Shown here one piece after another: positions 35,048 through 43,792 of a DNA stretch of 64,000 bases. A program made the position numbers and the translations under genes. The notes beneath the pieces are model-generated. The model ran no database searches, had not been told where the DNA came from, and saw only the letters and a list, made by a program, of their open reading frames with translations. The stretch's first letter is position 1. Every line of letters begins with the position of its first letter. The stretch is from Bacteroidales bacterium (GTDB taxonomy: Bacteria > Bacteroidota > Bacteroidia > Bacteroidales > UBA932). The DNA lies in assembly GCA_024693285.1 (NCBI GenBank), contig JAILLE010000012.1, forward strand, positions 1 to 64,000, written 5' to 3'.

Positions 35048-36520
35048 TTAAGCGAACGGGAATAATTTGGTAAGCCAGAAGAAGCCAAAGACAAAACCGA
35101 TCAGACCGATTAAGGCTCCGACTTTTGCCATATCCTTGGTCTCGACAAGACCTGTGGATGAAGCGATGGCATTCGGAGGAGTGGAGATCGGGAAGAGCAT
35201 CGCTATCGAAGCGCAAGAGGCGATGAACACAATCATGGCCTTCGAGCCTCCCAACGACAGGAACTCGGCGTTATTGGCGGCGGAAGGATCGGCCATACCC
35301 TCGGCGATAACGATAAGGATAGGGATCAGAAGGGCCGCGGTGGCGCTGTTACTGATAAAGTTGGAAAGGAAGTAGCAAACGATACCCGCGACAACCAGGA
35401 CAAGTATAACCGGCATTGATCCGAACGGGATGGAGTCGATAAGCACTTTGGCAAGTCCTGTGCCCTGAAGGCAGGTACCAAGGGCGAAACCTCCAGCCAC
35501 GAGCCAGAGAACGCTCCAGTTGATCTCCTTGATGTCTTCCTTCGTGAATATTCCGCAAGCGGTAAGGACTCCAAGAGGGATGAGGGCAACAATATTCGAG
35601 TTGATCTTGGTGATGCTCTCTGTCATCCACAGAAGGATTGTGCCGATGAAAGTGACCCAAACCACTGTCGACTTCCAATTCTTTTCTTTCTTGTTCGTAG
35701 GGATCTCAAGCACCAGTTTCTTGGCCTTGAAGGGGAAGAACCACTGGAGAAGCAGCCATGCGATAAGGATCATAATGACCACATAAGGAATCATGTGGAT
35801 CATCCAATCCATGAATGAGATCTCAGCATTGGCCTCGGCGAGGAAACGGACCGCGGTGGCGTTCGGCGGAGTTCCGATAGGAGTTCCGATACCACCCAAG
35901 TTGGCAGCTACCGGAATCGATAGCGCGAGACCGATCTTTCCTTTGTCATCAGAAGGTAACGTGGATAATACCGGGGCGAGGAAAGCCAACATCATGGCAG
36001 CCGTCGCGGTATTACTCATGAACATAGAGAAAACGGAGATCACAATCAGGAAACCCAGAAGGACGATTTTCGGTCTCGTGCCGAAAATGCTCAAAAGGGC
36101 ACGTCCCATAGTGACGTCAAGTCCGTATTTCTCAGCCATGATAGCAAGGACGAAACCGCCCAGGAAGAGCATGACCACAGGATCAGCGAATGAGGCCATT
36201 ATAGTCTTATAGCTGACAAGTTGGCCAAATCTCTGGTCGCAAAGGAAACCAAGGCCCTTATCTGAGAGCGTCAATAAAGAAATGACGATCACAAGGAGGG
36301 ATGTGGTCCAGTTCGGGATAATCTCACAAATCCACATCAAAGCCGCGAACGCGAAGAGTGCGATGACGCGCTGCTGAGTCACAGTCAGATCAGCAATACC
36401 ATAAAAAGAAACCGGCACGCACCAGAGAAATAGTGTGACCAAGAGAACGATCGGAAGAAGAACGCAATATTTCACATTGAGTTTCTTCTTCCCAGCTGTT
36501 TCAATTGTTGTTTCAGCCAT
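35048..36520 (-). CDS. SLC13/DASS-family sodium:anion symporter
   Basis: A 490-residue inner-membrane transporter. Hydrophobic segments fill almost the whole length, with the two family re-entrant-loop motifs: MFMSNTATAAMM (SNT motif 1, near residue 155) and FISNSATAALLIP (near residue 400), plus GGIGTPIGTPPNA and the C-terminal PISTPPNAIA. DASS members move C4-dicarboxylates, citrate or sulfate with sodium; the substrate cannot be read here. The ATG at 36520 (MAETTIETAGKKK) is downstream of a -7 element that excludes the longer reading. It is followed by two porin-like genes. Confidence 0.9.
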   Translation of the reverse strand: MAETTIETAGKKKLNVKYCVLLPIVLLVTLFLWCVPVSFYGIADLTVTQQRVIALFAFAALMWICEIIPNWTTSLLVIVISLLTLSDKGLGFLCDQRFGQLVSYKTIMASFADPVVMLFLGGFVLAIMAEKYGLDVTMGRALLSIFGTRPKIVLLGFLIVISVFSMFMSNTATAAMMLAFLAPVLSTLPSDDKGKIGLALSIPVAANLGGIGTPIGTPPNATAVRFLAEANAEISFMDWMIHMIPYVVIMILIAWLLLQWFFPFKAKKLVLEIPTNKKEKNWKSTVVWVTFIGTILLWMTESITKINSNIVALIPLGVLTACGIFTKEDIKEINWSVLWLVAGGFALGTCLQGTGLAKVLIDSIPFGSMPVILVLVVAGIVCYFLSNFISNSATAALLIPILIVIAEGMADPSAANNAEFLSLGGSKAMIVFIASCASIAMLFPISTPPNAIASSTGLVETKDMAKVGALIGLIGFVFGFFWLTKLFPFA

Positions 36521-36562
36521 CTTAGTTATATTAAATTCAATAATAAACTTGCTTATATCTTG

Positions 36563-36570
36563 CAAAGATA
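36563..36570 (-). promoter_or_regulatory. -7 element for the SLC13-porin unit
   Basis: Minus-strand TATCTTTG matches TAnnTTTG, 42 bases upstream of the SLC13 ATG at 36520, just past the gdhA terminator. Confidence 0.6.
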
Positions 36571-36587
36571 ATCATTATTGAATAAAA

Positions 36588-36619
36588 AACAGGTAAATCG
36601 GTCGCCCGATCTACCTGTT
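36588..36619 (-). terminator. Rho-independent terminator of gdhA
   Basis: A 14-bp stem with one mismatch (36588-36601 and 36606-36619) and loop TCGC is followed on the minus strand by a U-run (36582-36589 region). It lies just downstream of the gdhA stop at 36641. Confidence 0.88.
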
Positions 36620-36640
36620 TAAAGAACAAAAATCAAGAGA

Positions 36641-37984
36641 CTAGATAACTCCCTGCTCAAGCATGGCCTCGGCCACCTTCATGAAACCGGCGATATTGGC
36701 GCCCTTGACATAATCGACGGTACCGTCCTCACGGGTTCCATACTTGACGCACTGCTCGTGGATGCTCTTCATGATCCAATGGAGTTTGTCATCAACCTCC
36801 TGGGCGGACCAGCTGATATGAGCGGCGTTCTGGGTCATCTCAAGACCTGAAGTGGCGACACCACCAGCGTTGACAGCCTTGCCGGGAGCGAAGAGGATAC
36901 CATTGTTCTGGAAGTAACGGATGGCATCGGGCTGGCAACCCATATTGGAGACCTCGCAGCAGCACCAGCAACCATTGGCGACAAGTTCCTTGGCGTCAGC
37001 CTCGCTGAGCTCGTTCTGGAAGGCGCAAGGGAGAGCGATGTCAACAGGAATGCTCCAAGCCTTCTTACCGGCGGTGAAGAACGCCTTCTCAGGGAACTTG
37101 GTAGCCATATCCTCAACCTTATTACGGTTAGAAGCACGCATATCAAGCATATAGTCAATCATTTCCGGAGTGATACCCTCAGGAATATGGCAGACACCGT
37201 CAGGTCCGGAGATAGCGACAACCTTGGCGCCAAGTTCGTGAGCCTTGGTAGCGGCACCCCATGCGACATTACCGAAGCCGGAGAGGGCGACCTTCTTGCC
37301 TACGATATCCTTGCCAGCCTTCTCGAGAAGATGCTGTGTGAAATACAGGGCGCCGAAACCGGTAGCCTCAGGACGGAGGATTGAACCTCCCCAGGTAGCT
37401 CCCTTGCCAGTGAGGACACCAGTGTGATACTGACGGGCAAGCTTCTGATACATTCCATTCAGGAAGCCGATCTCACGGCCACCAACACCCACATCACCAG
37501 CAGGAATATCCTGGTCAGGACCTATGCAGCGCCAGAGCTCAAGCATGAAAGCGTGGCAGAAACGCATGATCTCAGCGTTGGACTTGCCAACGGGGTCGAA
37601 ATCGGAGCCACCCTTGGCACCACCCATAGGAAGGGTCGTCAGGGCATTCTTGAAAGTCTGCTCGAAGCCAAGGAACTTCAACATTGAAGGGGTGACGGCC
37701 TTGTGGAAGCGGAGTCCACCTTTGTAAGGACCGATAGCGCTATTGAACTGGACCCTGTAGCCGAGGTTGGTCTGGACCTCACCATTGTCGTCAATCCAGG
37801 TCACTCTGAAAGTGAATATCCTGTCCGGCTCAACAAGACGCTCGACGATCTTAGCTTTCTCGAACTCGGGGTGCTGGTTGTAGACTTCCTCGATAGACTC
37901 GAGAACTTCCTGGACAGCCTGAAGATATTCGCTCTCCGTGGGGTACTTGGCCTGGAGACGGGCCATGATTTCTGTGGTTTTCAT
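36641..37984 (-). CDS. gdhA: NADP-specific glutamate dehydrogenase
   Basis: A 447-residue hexameric-type glutamate dehydrogenase that aminates 2-oxoglutarate, the main ammonium assimilation route in gut Bacteroidota. Visible motifs are YKGGLRFHKAVTPS, LPMGGAKGGSDFDP (catalytic lysine), QDIPAGDVGVGGREIG, TGKGATWGGS and the Rossmann segment ALSGFGNVAWGAA. Size and N-terminus match the small hexameric GDH (GDH I). It is monocistronic, with its own -7 element and a strong terminator. Confidence 0.96.
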   Translation of the reverse strand: MKTTEIMARLQAKYPTESEYLQAVQEVLESIEEVYNQHPEFEKAKIVERLVEPDRIFTFRVTWIDDNGEVQTNLGYRVQFNSAIGPYKGGLRFHKAVTPSMLKFLGFEQTFKNALTTLPMGGAKGGSDFDPVGKSNAEIMRFCHAFMLELWRCIGPDQDIPAGDVGVGGREIGFLNGMYQKLARQYHTGVLTGKGATWGGSILRPEATGFGALYFTQHLLEKAGKDIVGKKVALSGFGNVAWGAATKAHELGAKVVAISGPDGVCHIPEGITPEMIDYMLDMRASNRNKVEDMATKFPEKAFFTAGKKAWSIPVDIALPCAFQNELSEADAKELVANGCWCCCEVSNMGCQPDAIRYFQNNGILFAPGKAVNAGGVATSGLEMTQNAAHISWSAQEVDDKLHWIMKSIHEQCVKYGTREDGTVDYVKGANIAGFMKVAEAMLEQGVI

Positions 37985-38038
37985 GATCAGTTATTATACG
38001 TTGATTAATAAAAATAAAAAATCTTGTTTATTTCGTTG

Positions 38039-38046
38039 CAAATGTA
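38039..38046 (-). promoter_or_regulatory. -7 element for gdhA
   Basis: Minus-strand TACATTTG matches TAnnTTTG. It lies 54 bases upstream of the ATG at 37984, leaving a 5' leader of about 50 AT-rich bases. Confidence 0.6.
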
Positions 38047-38084
38047 AAGAATAAAATAGAGAAAACGCAATAAATCTAAATAAA

Positions 38085-38109
38085 AAAGACAGGTTTTTCA
38101 CCTGTCTTT
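38085..38109 (-). terminator. Rho-independent terminator of ompH
   Basis: A perfect 10-bp inverted repeat AAAGACAGGT/ACCTGTCTTT with a 5-base loop sits 20 bases after the ompH stop. On the minus strand it runs into further U residues, so it ends the bamA-ompH unit. Confidence 0.88.
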
Positions 38110-38129
38110 AAATCATGGTATTTAGCGAA

Positions 38130-38681
38130 CTACTGCTGCTGGGCCTGAAGCTCGGCCTGGAGTGACTCCAAAGTCCTTCCGGCAGGGATCTTCAACTCTT
38201 TCCTGGCGTCCGGAGTCAAGTCCTTGCACTGAGCTTTGTCAACATAGTAGAACTGGCTGGTGTCAAAAACAAAGGTATAGCCACCGGCCTTGGCGAGCTT
38301 CTCGACGACCTCCATGGCCTTCTTCTGGATAGGTTCCATCAGTTGCGCCTGCTGCTGCTGGAGCTCAACCTGGATAGACTGCTGGAACTCATTGATCCTG
38401 TTCTGGATCTCGGTCAGTTCCTTCTCCTTATTCTCCTTGATAGCGGGAGTCCAAGTGGCTTGCTTCTGCTGGTACTCGTTGAACTTGGCGTTCGCCTCGT
38501 CCACCATGCTTTGGTAAGTGTCGCTCGCCTCTTTCTGGGCCGCCTGCATCTGAGTCCTGGCAGCGTCAGCTTCAGGAGTGAGCATGACGAGCTCATTGAA
38601 ATTGACGTAGGCGAATTTCACCTGGGCTGAAGCCGTGAGGGTGAACAATGCCATGGCGGCAAACAAAACGATCTTTTTCAT
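38130..38681 (-). CDS. OmpH/Skp-family periplasmic chaperone 1
   Basis: A 183-residue periplasmic protein with signal peptide (ATG at 38681, MKKIVLFAAMALF, ending in ASAQ). The mature part starts VKFAYVNFNELVML, the beta-strand of Skp, then has a long coiled-coil hairpin rich in Gln, Glu and Lys and a final strand region FVFDTSQFYYVD. Skp holds unfolded outer-membrane proteins on their way to BamA. It is the gene after bamA, the conserved Bacteroidota order, and has a -7 element of its own inside the bamA-ompH spacer. Confidence 0.9.
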   Translation of the reverse strand: MKKIVLFAAMALFTLTASAQVKFAYVNFNELVMLTPEADAARTQMQAAQKEASDTYQSMVDEANAKFNEYQQKQATWTPAIKENKEKELTEIQNRINEFQQSIQVELQQQQAQLMEPIQKKAMEVVEKLAKAGGYTFVFDTSQFYYVDKAQCKDLTPDARKELKIPAGRTLESLQAELQAQQQ

Positions 38682-38732
38682 ATCAAATTCAATTTTATCA
38701 GTTTTCCGAATTAAGGCTTTGCAAAGATTGTG

Positions 38733-38740
38733 CAAATTTA
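38733..38740 (-). promoter_or_regulatory. -7 element for ompH
   Basis: Minus-strand TAAATTTG matches TAnnTTTG in the bamA-ompH gap, 51 bases before the ompH ATG. It may supplement read-through from bamA. Confidence 0.5.
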
Positions 38741-38756
38741 TAAATAAAAACGAATA

Positions 38757-41354
38757 TCAGAACTGTTGTCCTATCATGAAGTGGAACTGGCTCCTCTGGC
38801 TCTTGTCCGGATTATCGAATCCGTAACCCCAGTCAACACCCAGCAAACCGATCATCGGGAGGAACACACGCACGCCCACACCGGCTGAACGCTTGATCTG
38901 GAAAGGATTGAATTTCTTTATGTCAGACCAACAATTACCTCCCTCAAGGAATAGCAGAGCAAAGATGGTCGACTGCGGCTGGAGTATCACAGGATAACGG
39001 GCCTCGACAGTGAACTTGTCATATACGTTACCGGCGTAATAGCCATTCGTGTTATACGGGGTAGCCTCCCAAGGGGTCAACGAATAATTCTCATATCCTC
39101 GGAGAGGAATGATATCTGATCCGTAAGTGTCGTAGCCGGACATACCGTCACCACCGACCCTGAAACCTTCAAACGGCGAGTAACCCCACTTGCGGTTGTA
39201 GTATCCGAGATATCCGAACTGGGCGCGCCCCATAACCACCAGGTCTTTCCAAACCTTTGTGTAAGTCTCGGCGCTGAACTTCCATTTATGGTACTCAATC
39301 CACTTGTACCTGGACGCGGCTGACCATGTGTCGTAATTAATGTCCTTGTAATCCGCGACTTTCTTGGGATTCCCGGCGGCATCCAGATTACCGAAGTCAT
39401 TCTTCCTGAACAAGGAGTAAGGAGGAGTCAACTGCATACTGGCTGAGAATACGGAACCGCGCCTGGGATAAATCTGCTGGTCAGTCGAAGTCCTGGTAAG
39501 GCTCGCCGTGTAGCTCAAGTTGTGTGACGTACCGTCATTGAACATGAAGTAACCGTTGATCCAGTTCTTCAGGTTGTACACCTGCCAACTCAACCCGTTA
39601 TAGAACACGAAATAGTCATCAGGCCATTTCAGACGGGTACCGATACCACCGGAGAAGCCATAGATTTCCATGACTTTGTCGTTGCTCAAGAGGCCGATGG
39701 CGAGATAGGAGTCTGTCTGTCTTGTGTAATAAGCCTGGAGATTAAGCGACGTTGGTTTCTTCTGAGTCAGCCAAGGTTCAGTGAAACTGAATATCAATGA
39801 GGTGTAATACGTTCCGTTGGTCTGGAAGCGGAGGGACAGGTTCTGAGCGTCACCCAGAGGGACAGGACGCCATGCGTTCTTCTCAAACATCCTCCTTGTG
39901 GAGAAGTTGTTGAAACTGACACCGACAGTGGCGACAAATGTGTTCATACCCCAACCTCCGGAGAGTTCCAATTGGCTGGAAGGCTTCTCTGTCACGTTAT
40001 AGACGAGGTCAACCGTATTGTTCAGCTGGTTAGGCAAGATTGAATAACCACCCTCGCTGGAGATCGCCTCAGGATCAAACTGGCCCAAGGAAGCGATTTC
40101 CCTGATGGACCTCTCAAAGTTGGTCTGACTGAAAAGGTAGCCTGGCTTGGTGTAGATCTGCCTGCGGACAACTTTCTCACTGGTCAGGTCGTTACCATTG
40201 ATTATAATATTGTTCAAGGTCGCCTGCTTGCCTTCGGACACCCTCATCTCGACATCTACGGAGTCACCATCAATATTCAACTCGACCGGAGTAACCTGGA
40301 AGAAGAGATAACCCTCGTCACGGTAGAGCTTAGAGATGTCGTAGTCAGTCTGCTTGCCGCCACCCTTAAGTCTCTTCTCCATGGTGACCATGTCGTAGGG
40401 GTCACCCTTACTGATCTGAAGGATAGAGTTCAGCTGCTCCGCGGAGTGGACGGAGTTACCGGTCCAGGTCACATTCCTGAAATAGTATTTCTTGCCCTGG
40501 TCAAACTTGAAGTCGATTCCAAGACGGTCTGGCTCCACATAATAAATGGAATCCTTAAGGATACGCGCGTCACGGTAACCAGCTTCATTGAACTTGCTAA
40601 TCAAGTTCATCTTGTCGTTAGGGTATTCCTTCTCATTGAACTTCTTGCTGTTGAAGAAGTTATATATTTTCTTAGCCTTCGTCTTCTTCATCGAGCGGGC
40701 GAGCTTGAAATCAGAGACCCCGTCATTCCCTTCGAAATTGATGTCCCTGATCCTGATCTTATCACCCTTGTTGACAGCGAAATTGACACGGATAGCGTTC
40801 TTGATGATAGTGTCTTTCTGAGTCTGCACATCGACATCGCAATTGAGGAATCCCTTCTCGGCGTAATATCTCTTAATGATTCCGACAGAAGTGGTAGCGA
40901 CATATTCCGAGAACTCACCGCCCCTACGAAGCCTCAGACGCTCCTCAAGGTCTTTCTGTTCCGTTTTCTTGACGCCGGTGTAAAGCCATCTGGAGACCCT
41001 TGGCCTCTCCTTGATAATAATCTTGAACCAAGCGGAATCACCACTCGCATTGATATGGTCAATCTCCAGGGCGACATCCTCGAAATATCTCTGCGCCCAA
41101 AGCCTTGTGACGATTGAAGACATCTCGTCACTTGGCACTTTCACCGTCATTCCCGGCTGGATACCAGTCAAGGATATGATCTGCTGCTCTCCGAAATGGG
41201 TGTTACCTTCTACAGTGATGCCTCCGACGACATAATCGCGAGGTTGCTCGTAATCGACTTCAACCGGATCAGATTTCGTGACCGGTTCCTGGGCGAATGC
41301 CACGGTACCAGCCACTGACAGAAGCAGGACACACAAGAGACGATATATTCTCAT
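38757..41354 (-). CDS. bamA: Outer-membrane protein assembly factor BamA
   Basis: An 865-residue Omp85 protein, the central pore of the BAM machine that inserts beta-barrel proteins into the outer membrane. The signal peptide (MRIYRLLCVLLL, ATG at 41354) ends in AFAQ. Five POTRA domains cover about residues 40-430, with repeats such as GGITVEGNTHF, IRDINFEGND and FRNVTWTGNS. The C-terminal barrel (about 430-865) has the family lid motif region with RGYENYSLTP (the RGxE/RGF-like L6 motif) and ends in FHFMIGQQF with a terminal phenylalanine. It lies between uppS and ompH, with its own -7 element. Confidence 0.95.
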   Translation of the reverse strand: MRIYRLLCVLLLSVAGTVAFAQEPVTKSDPVEVDYEQPRDYVVGGITVEGNTHFGEQQIISLTGIQPGMTVKVPSDEMSSIVTRLWAQRYFEDVALEIDHINASGDSAWFKIIIKERPRVSRWLYTGVKKTEQKDLEERLRLRRGGEFSEYVATTSVGIIKRYYAEKGFLNCDVDVQTQKDTIIKNAIRVNFAVNKGDKIRIRDINFEGNDGVSDFKLARSMKKTKAKKIYNFFNSKKFNEKEYPNDKMNLISKFNEAGYRDARILKDSIYYVEPDRLGIDFKFDQGKKYYFRNVTWTGNSVHSAEQLNSILQISKGDPYDMVTMEKRLKGGGKQTDYDISKLYRDEGYLFFQVTPVELNIDGDSVDVEMRVSEGKQATLNNIIINGNDLTSEKVVRRQIYTKPGYLFSQTNFERSIREIASLGQFDPEAISSEGGYSILPNQLNNTVDLVYNVTEKPSSQLELSGGWGMNTFVATVGVSFNNFSTRRMFEKNAWRPVPLGDAQNLSLRFQTNGTYYTSLIFSFTEPWLTQKKPTSLNLQAYYTRQTDSYLAIGLLSNDKVMEIYGFSGGIGTRLKWPDDYFVFYNGLSWQVYNLKNWINGYFMFNDGTSHNLSYTASLTRTSTDQQIYPRRGSVFSASMQLTPPYSLFRKNDFGNLDAAGNPKKVADYKDINYDTWSAASRYKWIEYHKWKFSAETYTKVWKDLVVMGRAQFGYLGYYNRKWGYSPFEGFRVGGDGMSGYDTYGSDIIPLRGYENYSLTPWEATPYNTNGYYAGNVYDKFTVEARYPVILQPQSTIFALLFLEGGNCWSDIKKFNPFQIKRSAGVGVRVFLPMIGLLGVDWGYGFDNPDKSQRSQFHFMIGQQF

Positions 41355-41382
41355 CAAGTCAGAATTCATTGAAACAAGTTTG

Positions 41383-41390
41383 CAAATATA
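41383..41390 (-). promoter_or_regulatory. -7 element for bamA
   Basis: Minus-strand TATATTTG matches TAnnTTTG in the uppS-bamA gap, 28 bases before the chosen ATG at 41354. It supports that ATG over one at 41369, which would leave almost no leader. Confidence 0.6.
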
Positions 41391-41396
41391 CGGCGA

Positions 41397-42137
41397 TTAT
41401 TTGACTTTTCCATACCTGCGGTCTCTCTTCGCATATTCTTTAAGCGCGGACCGGAACTCTTCTTTTCGAAAATCAGGCCACAAGGTGTCCACGAACAAGA
41501 ACTCAGAATACGCAGCCTGCCAAAGCAGGTAATTACTTATGCGGCTCTCACCCGAAGTCCTTATTATCAGATCAGGATCTGGAATCCCGGAAGTCACTAA
41601 GTAAGAGGCGAACTCGTCAGCCGTGACATTTTCCATACCGGAAGGGTCTGAAGCATGGGCCTCCGCAAGGCGCTTCGCGGCCTGGAGGATATCCCATTTG
41701 CCACTATAACTCAAGAATATAATAAGGTCAAGGATCGGATCCTTTCCATCCTCAGGCTCCGTGAAAGCCTCGGCGGTGCGGATCGCCTCGACAAGAGCAG
41801 GATCCAAACGGCTGGTATCTCCGAGCACGCGGAACCTCACCCTTTGTTTTTTCAAGGCCTCAATCTCATCGGCTATAGCCTTGAACATCAACTTCATAAG
41901 TGTATTGACTTCAGCCTCAGGGCGTCCCCAGTTCTCAGATGAGAAAGCGAAAAGAGACAGGTATCTTACACCTGTCTCGGCAGCAGCCTCAACGCAAGCC
42001 CTGACACTTTCCACACCATGAGAGTGGCCATAGACCCTCTCCTTTCCTCTAAGCTTCGCCCACCTTCCATTGCCATCCATAATGATTGACACATGGGTAG
42101 GGACACGGCCTTGAATATTGTCGTTAAATTCCTCCAT
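41397..42137 (-). CDS. uppS: Isoprenyl transferase (undecaprenyl diphosphate synthase)
   Basis: A 246-residue cis-prenyltransferase that elongates farnesyl diphosphate to the C55 lipid carrier of cell-wall synthesis. The family motifs are clear: HVSIIMDGNGRWAK (catalytic Asp), HSHGVESVR, LFAFSSENWGRP, and the C-terminal DLIIRTSGESRISNYLLWQAAYSEF. The start overlaps the end of nadK by 14 bp. Confidence 0.96.
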   Translation of the reverse strand: MEEFNDNIQGRVPTHVSIIMDGNGRWAKLRGKERVYGHSHGVESVRACVEAAAETGVRYLSLFAFSSENWGRPEAEVNTLMKLMFKAIADEIEALKKQRVRFRVLGDTSRLDPALVEAIRTAEAFTEPEDGKDPILDLIIFLSYSGKWDILQAAKRLAEAHASDPSGMENVTADEFASYLVTSGIPDPDLIIRTSGESRISNYLLWQAAYSEFLFVDTLWPDFRKEEFRSALKEYAKRDRRYGKVK

Positions 42138-42951
42138 TTCTGATATCCTCGCCCCAGAACAACTTTGTCGTCAGGGCCTTGATGAAACTCGACTTCTCGA
42201 GACGCACTCGTTTGAGCGAAAATTGTGCCACCTTTACCTCAAGTCGGGCGTCAGAGGAGAGCCTGACGTTACGGTTATCCATGGACATCGCCACCACCTT
42301 ATCCCTGGACCTCATGGAAATGGTCACCACAGTCGAATCGGGAACGACCAAAGGGCGCACATTAAGGTTGTGAGGAGCGACAGGAGCTATGATGATAACT
42401 TTTGATTCCGGAACACATATCGGACCTCCTACGCTCAAAGAATAAGCAGTGGACCCTGAACTAGTAGATACCAGCAGACCATCGGCCCAGTAAGTCGGAA
42501 GAGGATTGCCGTCAAGACAGACATCGATACCGAGGATGGAGGCCCCACCTCTCAGGACAGAGATCTCGTTGAGGGTATATGGCCAGAAAGACGAGTCCGA
42601 ATCAAGCATCTTGCCTTCCACCCTGGTTTCCAGCAAAGCTCTGTCCTCCAAAGTATATGCCCCAGCCAGAATGGCCTCACAGGCCTCCTCGGGACTATAT
42701 TCAGAAAGGAAACCCAACCGTCCCATGTTTATTCCGAGCACAGGGATACCTGACTGCCCCACCCTTTTCGAAGCCGACAAGAACGTGCCATCTCCTCCAA
42801 CGCTCAACACCAGACCGGTGTCTTCAGCGAGGTCGGAAGACGAACGGATCCTGTACAGTTTGAAACCTGACGAGACTAACTTGTCAGACATCCGCATGAA
42901 TCTCCCATCGGTCAATGAGGAGTCTTCCCTTGTGTATACCGCTATCTTCAT
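42124..42951 (-). CDS. nadK: NAD kinase
   Basis: A 275-residue kinase that makes NADP from NAD. The catalytic GGDGTFL motif, the NMGRLGFLSEY motif and the ATP/NAD-binding STSSGSTAYSLSVGGP region are present. I use the ATG at 42951 (MKIAVYTRED), since the earlier in-frame TTG sits next to the promoter element. It heads a minus-strand group with uppS, bamA and ompH, and is divergent from pdxJ. Confidence 0.94.
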   Translation of the reverse strand: MKIAVYTREDSSLTDGRFMRMSDKLVSSGFKLYRIRSSSDLAEDTGLVLSVGGDGTFLSASKRVGQSGIPVLGINMGRLGFLSEYSPEEACEAILAGAYTLEDRALLETRVEGKMLDSDSSFWPYTLNEISVLRGGASILGIDVCLDGNPLPTYWADGLLVSTSSGSTAYSLSVGGPICVPESKVIIIAPVAPHNLNVRPLVVPDSTVVTISMRSRDKVVAMSMDNRNVRLSSDARLEVKVAQFSLKRVRLEKSSFIKALTTKLFWGEDIRNGGI

Positions 42952-42979
42952 CTGTTCTCGCAAGAATGAGTTCAACCTT

Positions 42980-42987
42980 CAAAATTA
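42980..42987 (-). promoter_or_regulatory. -7 element for nadK
   Basis: Minus-strand TAATTTTG matches TAnnTTTG, 28 bases before the nadK ATG at 42951. It faces away from the pdxJ element 33 bp further on. Confidence 0.55.
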
Positions 42988-43020
42988 ACACATTTCTGAT
43001 AAAAACTGAATAGAAATCAC

Positions 43021-43028
43021 TACTTTTG
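43021..43028 (+). promoter_or_regulatory. -7 element for pdxJ
   Basis: TACTTTTG matches TAnnTTTG and ends only four bases before the pdxJ ATG at 43033, predicting a leaderless transcript. Confidence 0.6.
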
Positions 43029-43032
43029 CACC

Positions 43033-43764
43033 ATGACAAGATTAAGTGTCAACATCAATAAGATAGCGACCATCCGCAATGCCCGCGGAGGGAATATGCC
43101 GGATGTGGAAAAGGCCGCCAAGGACTGCGAATTGTTTGGGGCCGAAGGTATAACTGTCCATCCCAGACCAGATGAGAGACATATCCGGTACTCCGATGTC
43201 AGAGCCATACGGCCCAACGTCAAGACCGAGTTCAACATCGAGGGGAATCCGATTCCGAGTTTTGTCGACCTCGTGCTGGAGGTTGTGCCCGACCAGGTGA
43301 CCCTGGTTCCAGACGCGCATGACGCCATCACTTCCAACCAAGGGTGGGACACGGTGACTCATAAAGAGTTTCTCACCGTCATATGCGCGAGGTTCAAGGA
43401 AAAAGGAATACGTACCTCTATATTTATTGATCCGGATCCGGCGATGGCTGTTGGTGCCGCCGCGTGTGGTTGTGACCGTGTAGAGCTATACACCGCCAGT
43501 TATGCCGAGATCTTTCCTTCCGATCCAGGTAGGGCGATCGCTCCTTACCTCAAAACCGCTTTAAAGGTCAAGGAACTCGGACTCGGACTGAACGCCGGCC
43601 ACGACCTTAATCTCCAGAACTTGGGATATTTCATCAAAACTATCCCCTGGACCGACGAAGTTTCTATCGGACATGCCATCATTTGCGACGCTCTTTACAT
43701 GGGATTGGAAGCGACAATCAGGGCTTATCTGTCGGAGATTAAGAAAAATTCATTACATTTGTAG
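43033..43764 (+). CDS. pdxJ: Pyridoxine 5'-phosphate synthase
   Basis: A 243-residue TIM-barrel enzyme that condenses 1-deoxyxylulose 5-phosphate with 3-amino-2-oxopropyl phosphate to give pyridoxine phosphate in the DXP-dependent vitamin B6 pathway. The N-terminal RLSVNINKIATIRNARGG, ITVHPRPDERHI, the GCDRVELYTASYA segment and the C-terminal GLNAGHDLNLQNL and SIGHAIICDALYMGLE match the family. The start is fixed by a -7 element four bases upstream. The first gene of a plus-strand group that continues with an OmpH protein. Confidence 0.96.
   Translation: MTRLSVNINKIATIRNARGGNMPDVEKAAKDCELFGAEGITVHPRPDERHIRYSDVRAIRPNVKTEFNIEGNPIPSFVDLVLEVVPDQVTLVPDAHDAITSNQGWDTVTHKEFLTVICARFKEKGIRTSIFIDPDPAMAVGAAACGCDRVELYTASYAEIFPSDPGRAIAPYLKTALKVKELGLGLNAGHDLNLQNLGYFIKTIPWTDEVSIGHAIICDALYMGLEATIRAYLSEIKKNSLHL
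43754..43761 (+). promoter_or_regulatory. -7 element for the second ompH
   Basis: TACATTTG matches TAnnTTTG. It overlaps the last codons of pdxJ and lies 31 bases before the downstream ATG at 43793. Confidence 0.55.
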
Positions 43765-43792
43765 ACTGGAATATTATTAAAGATTAGATAAA

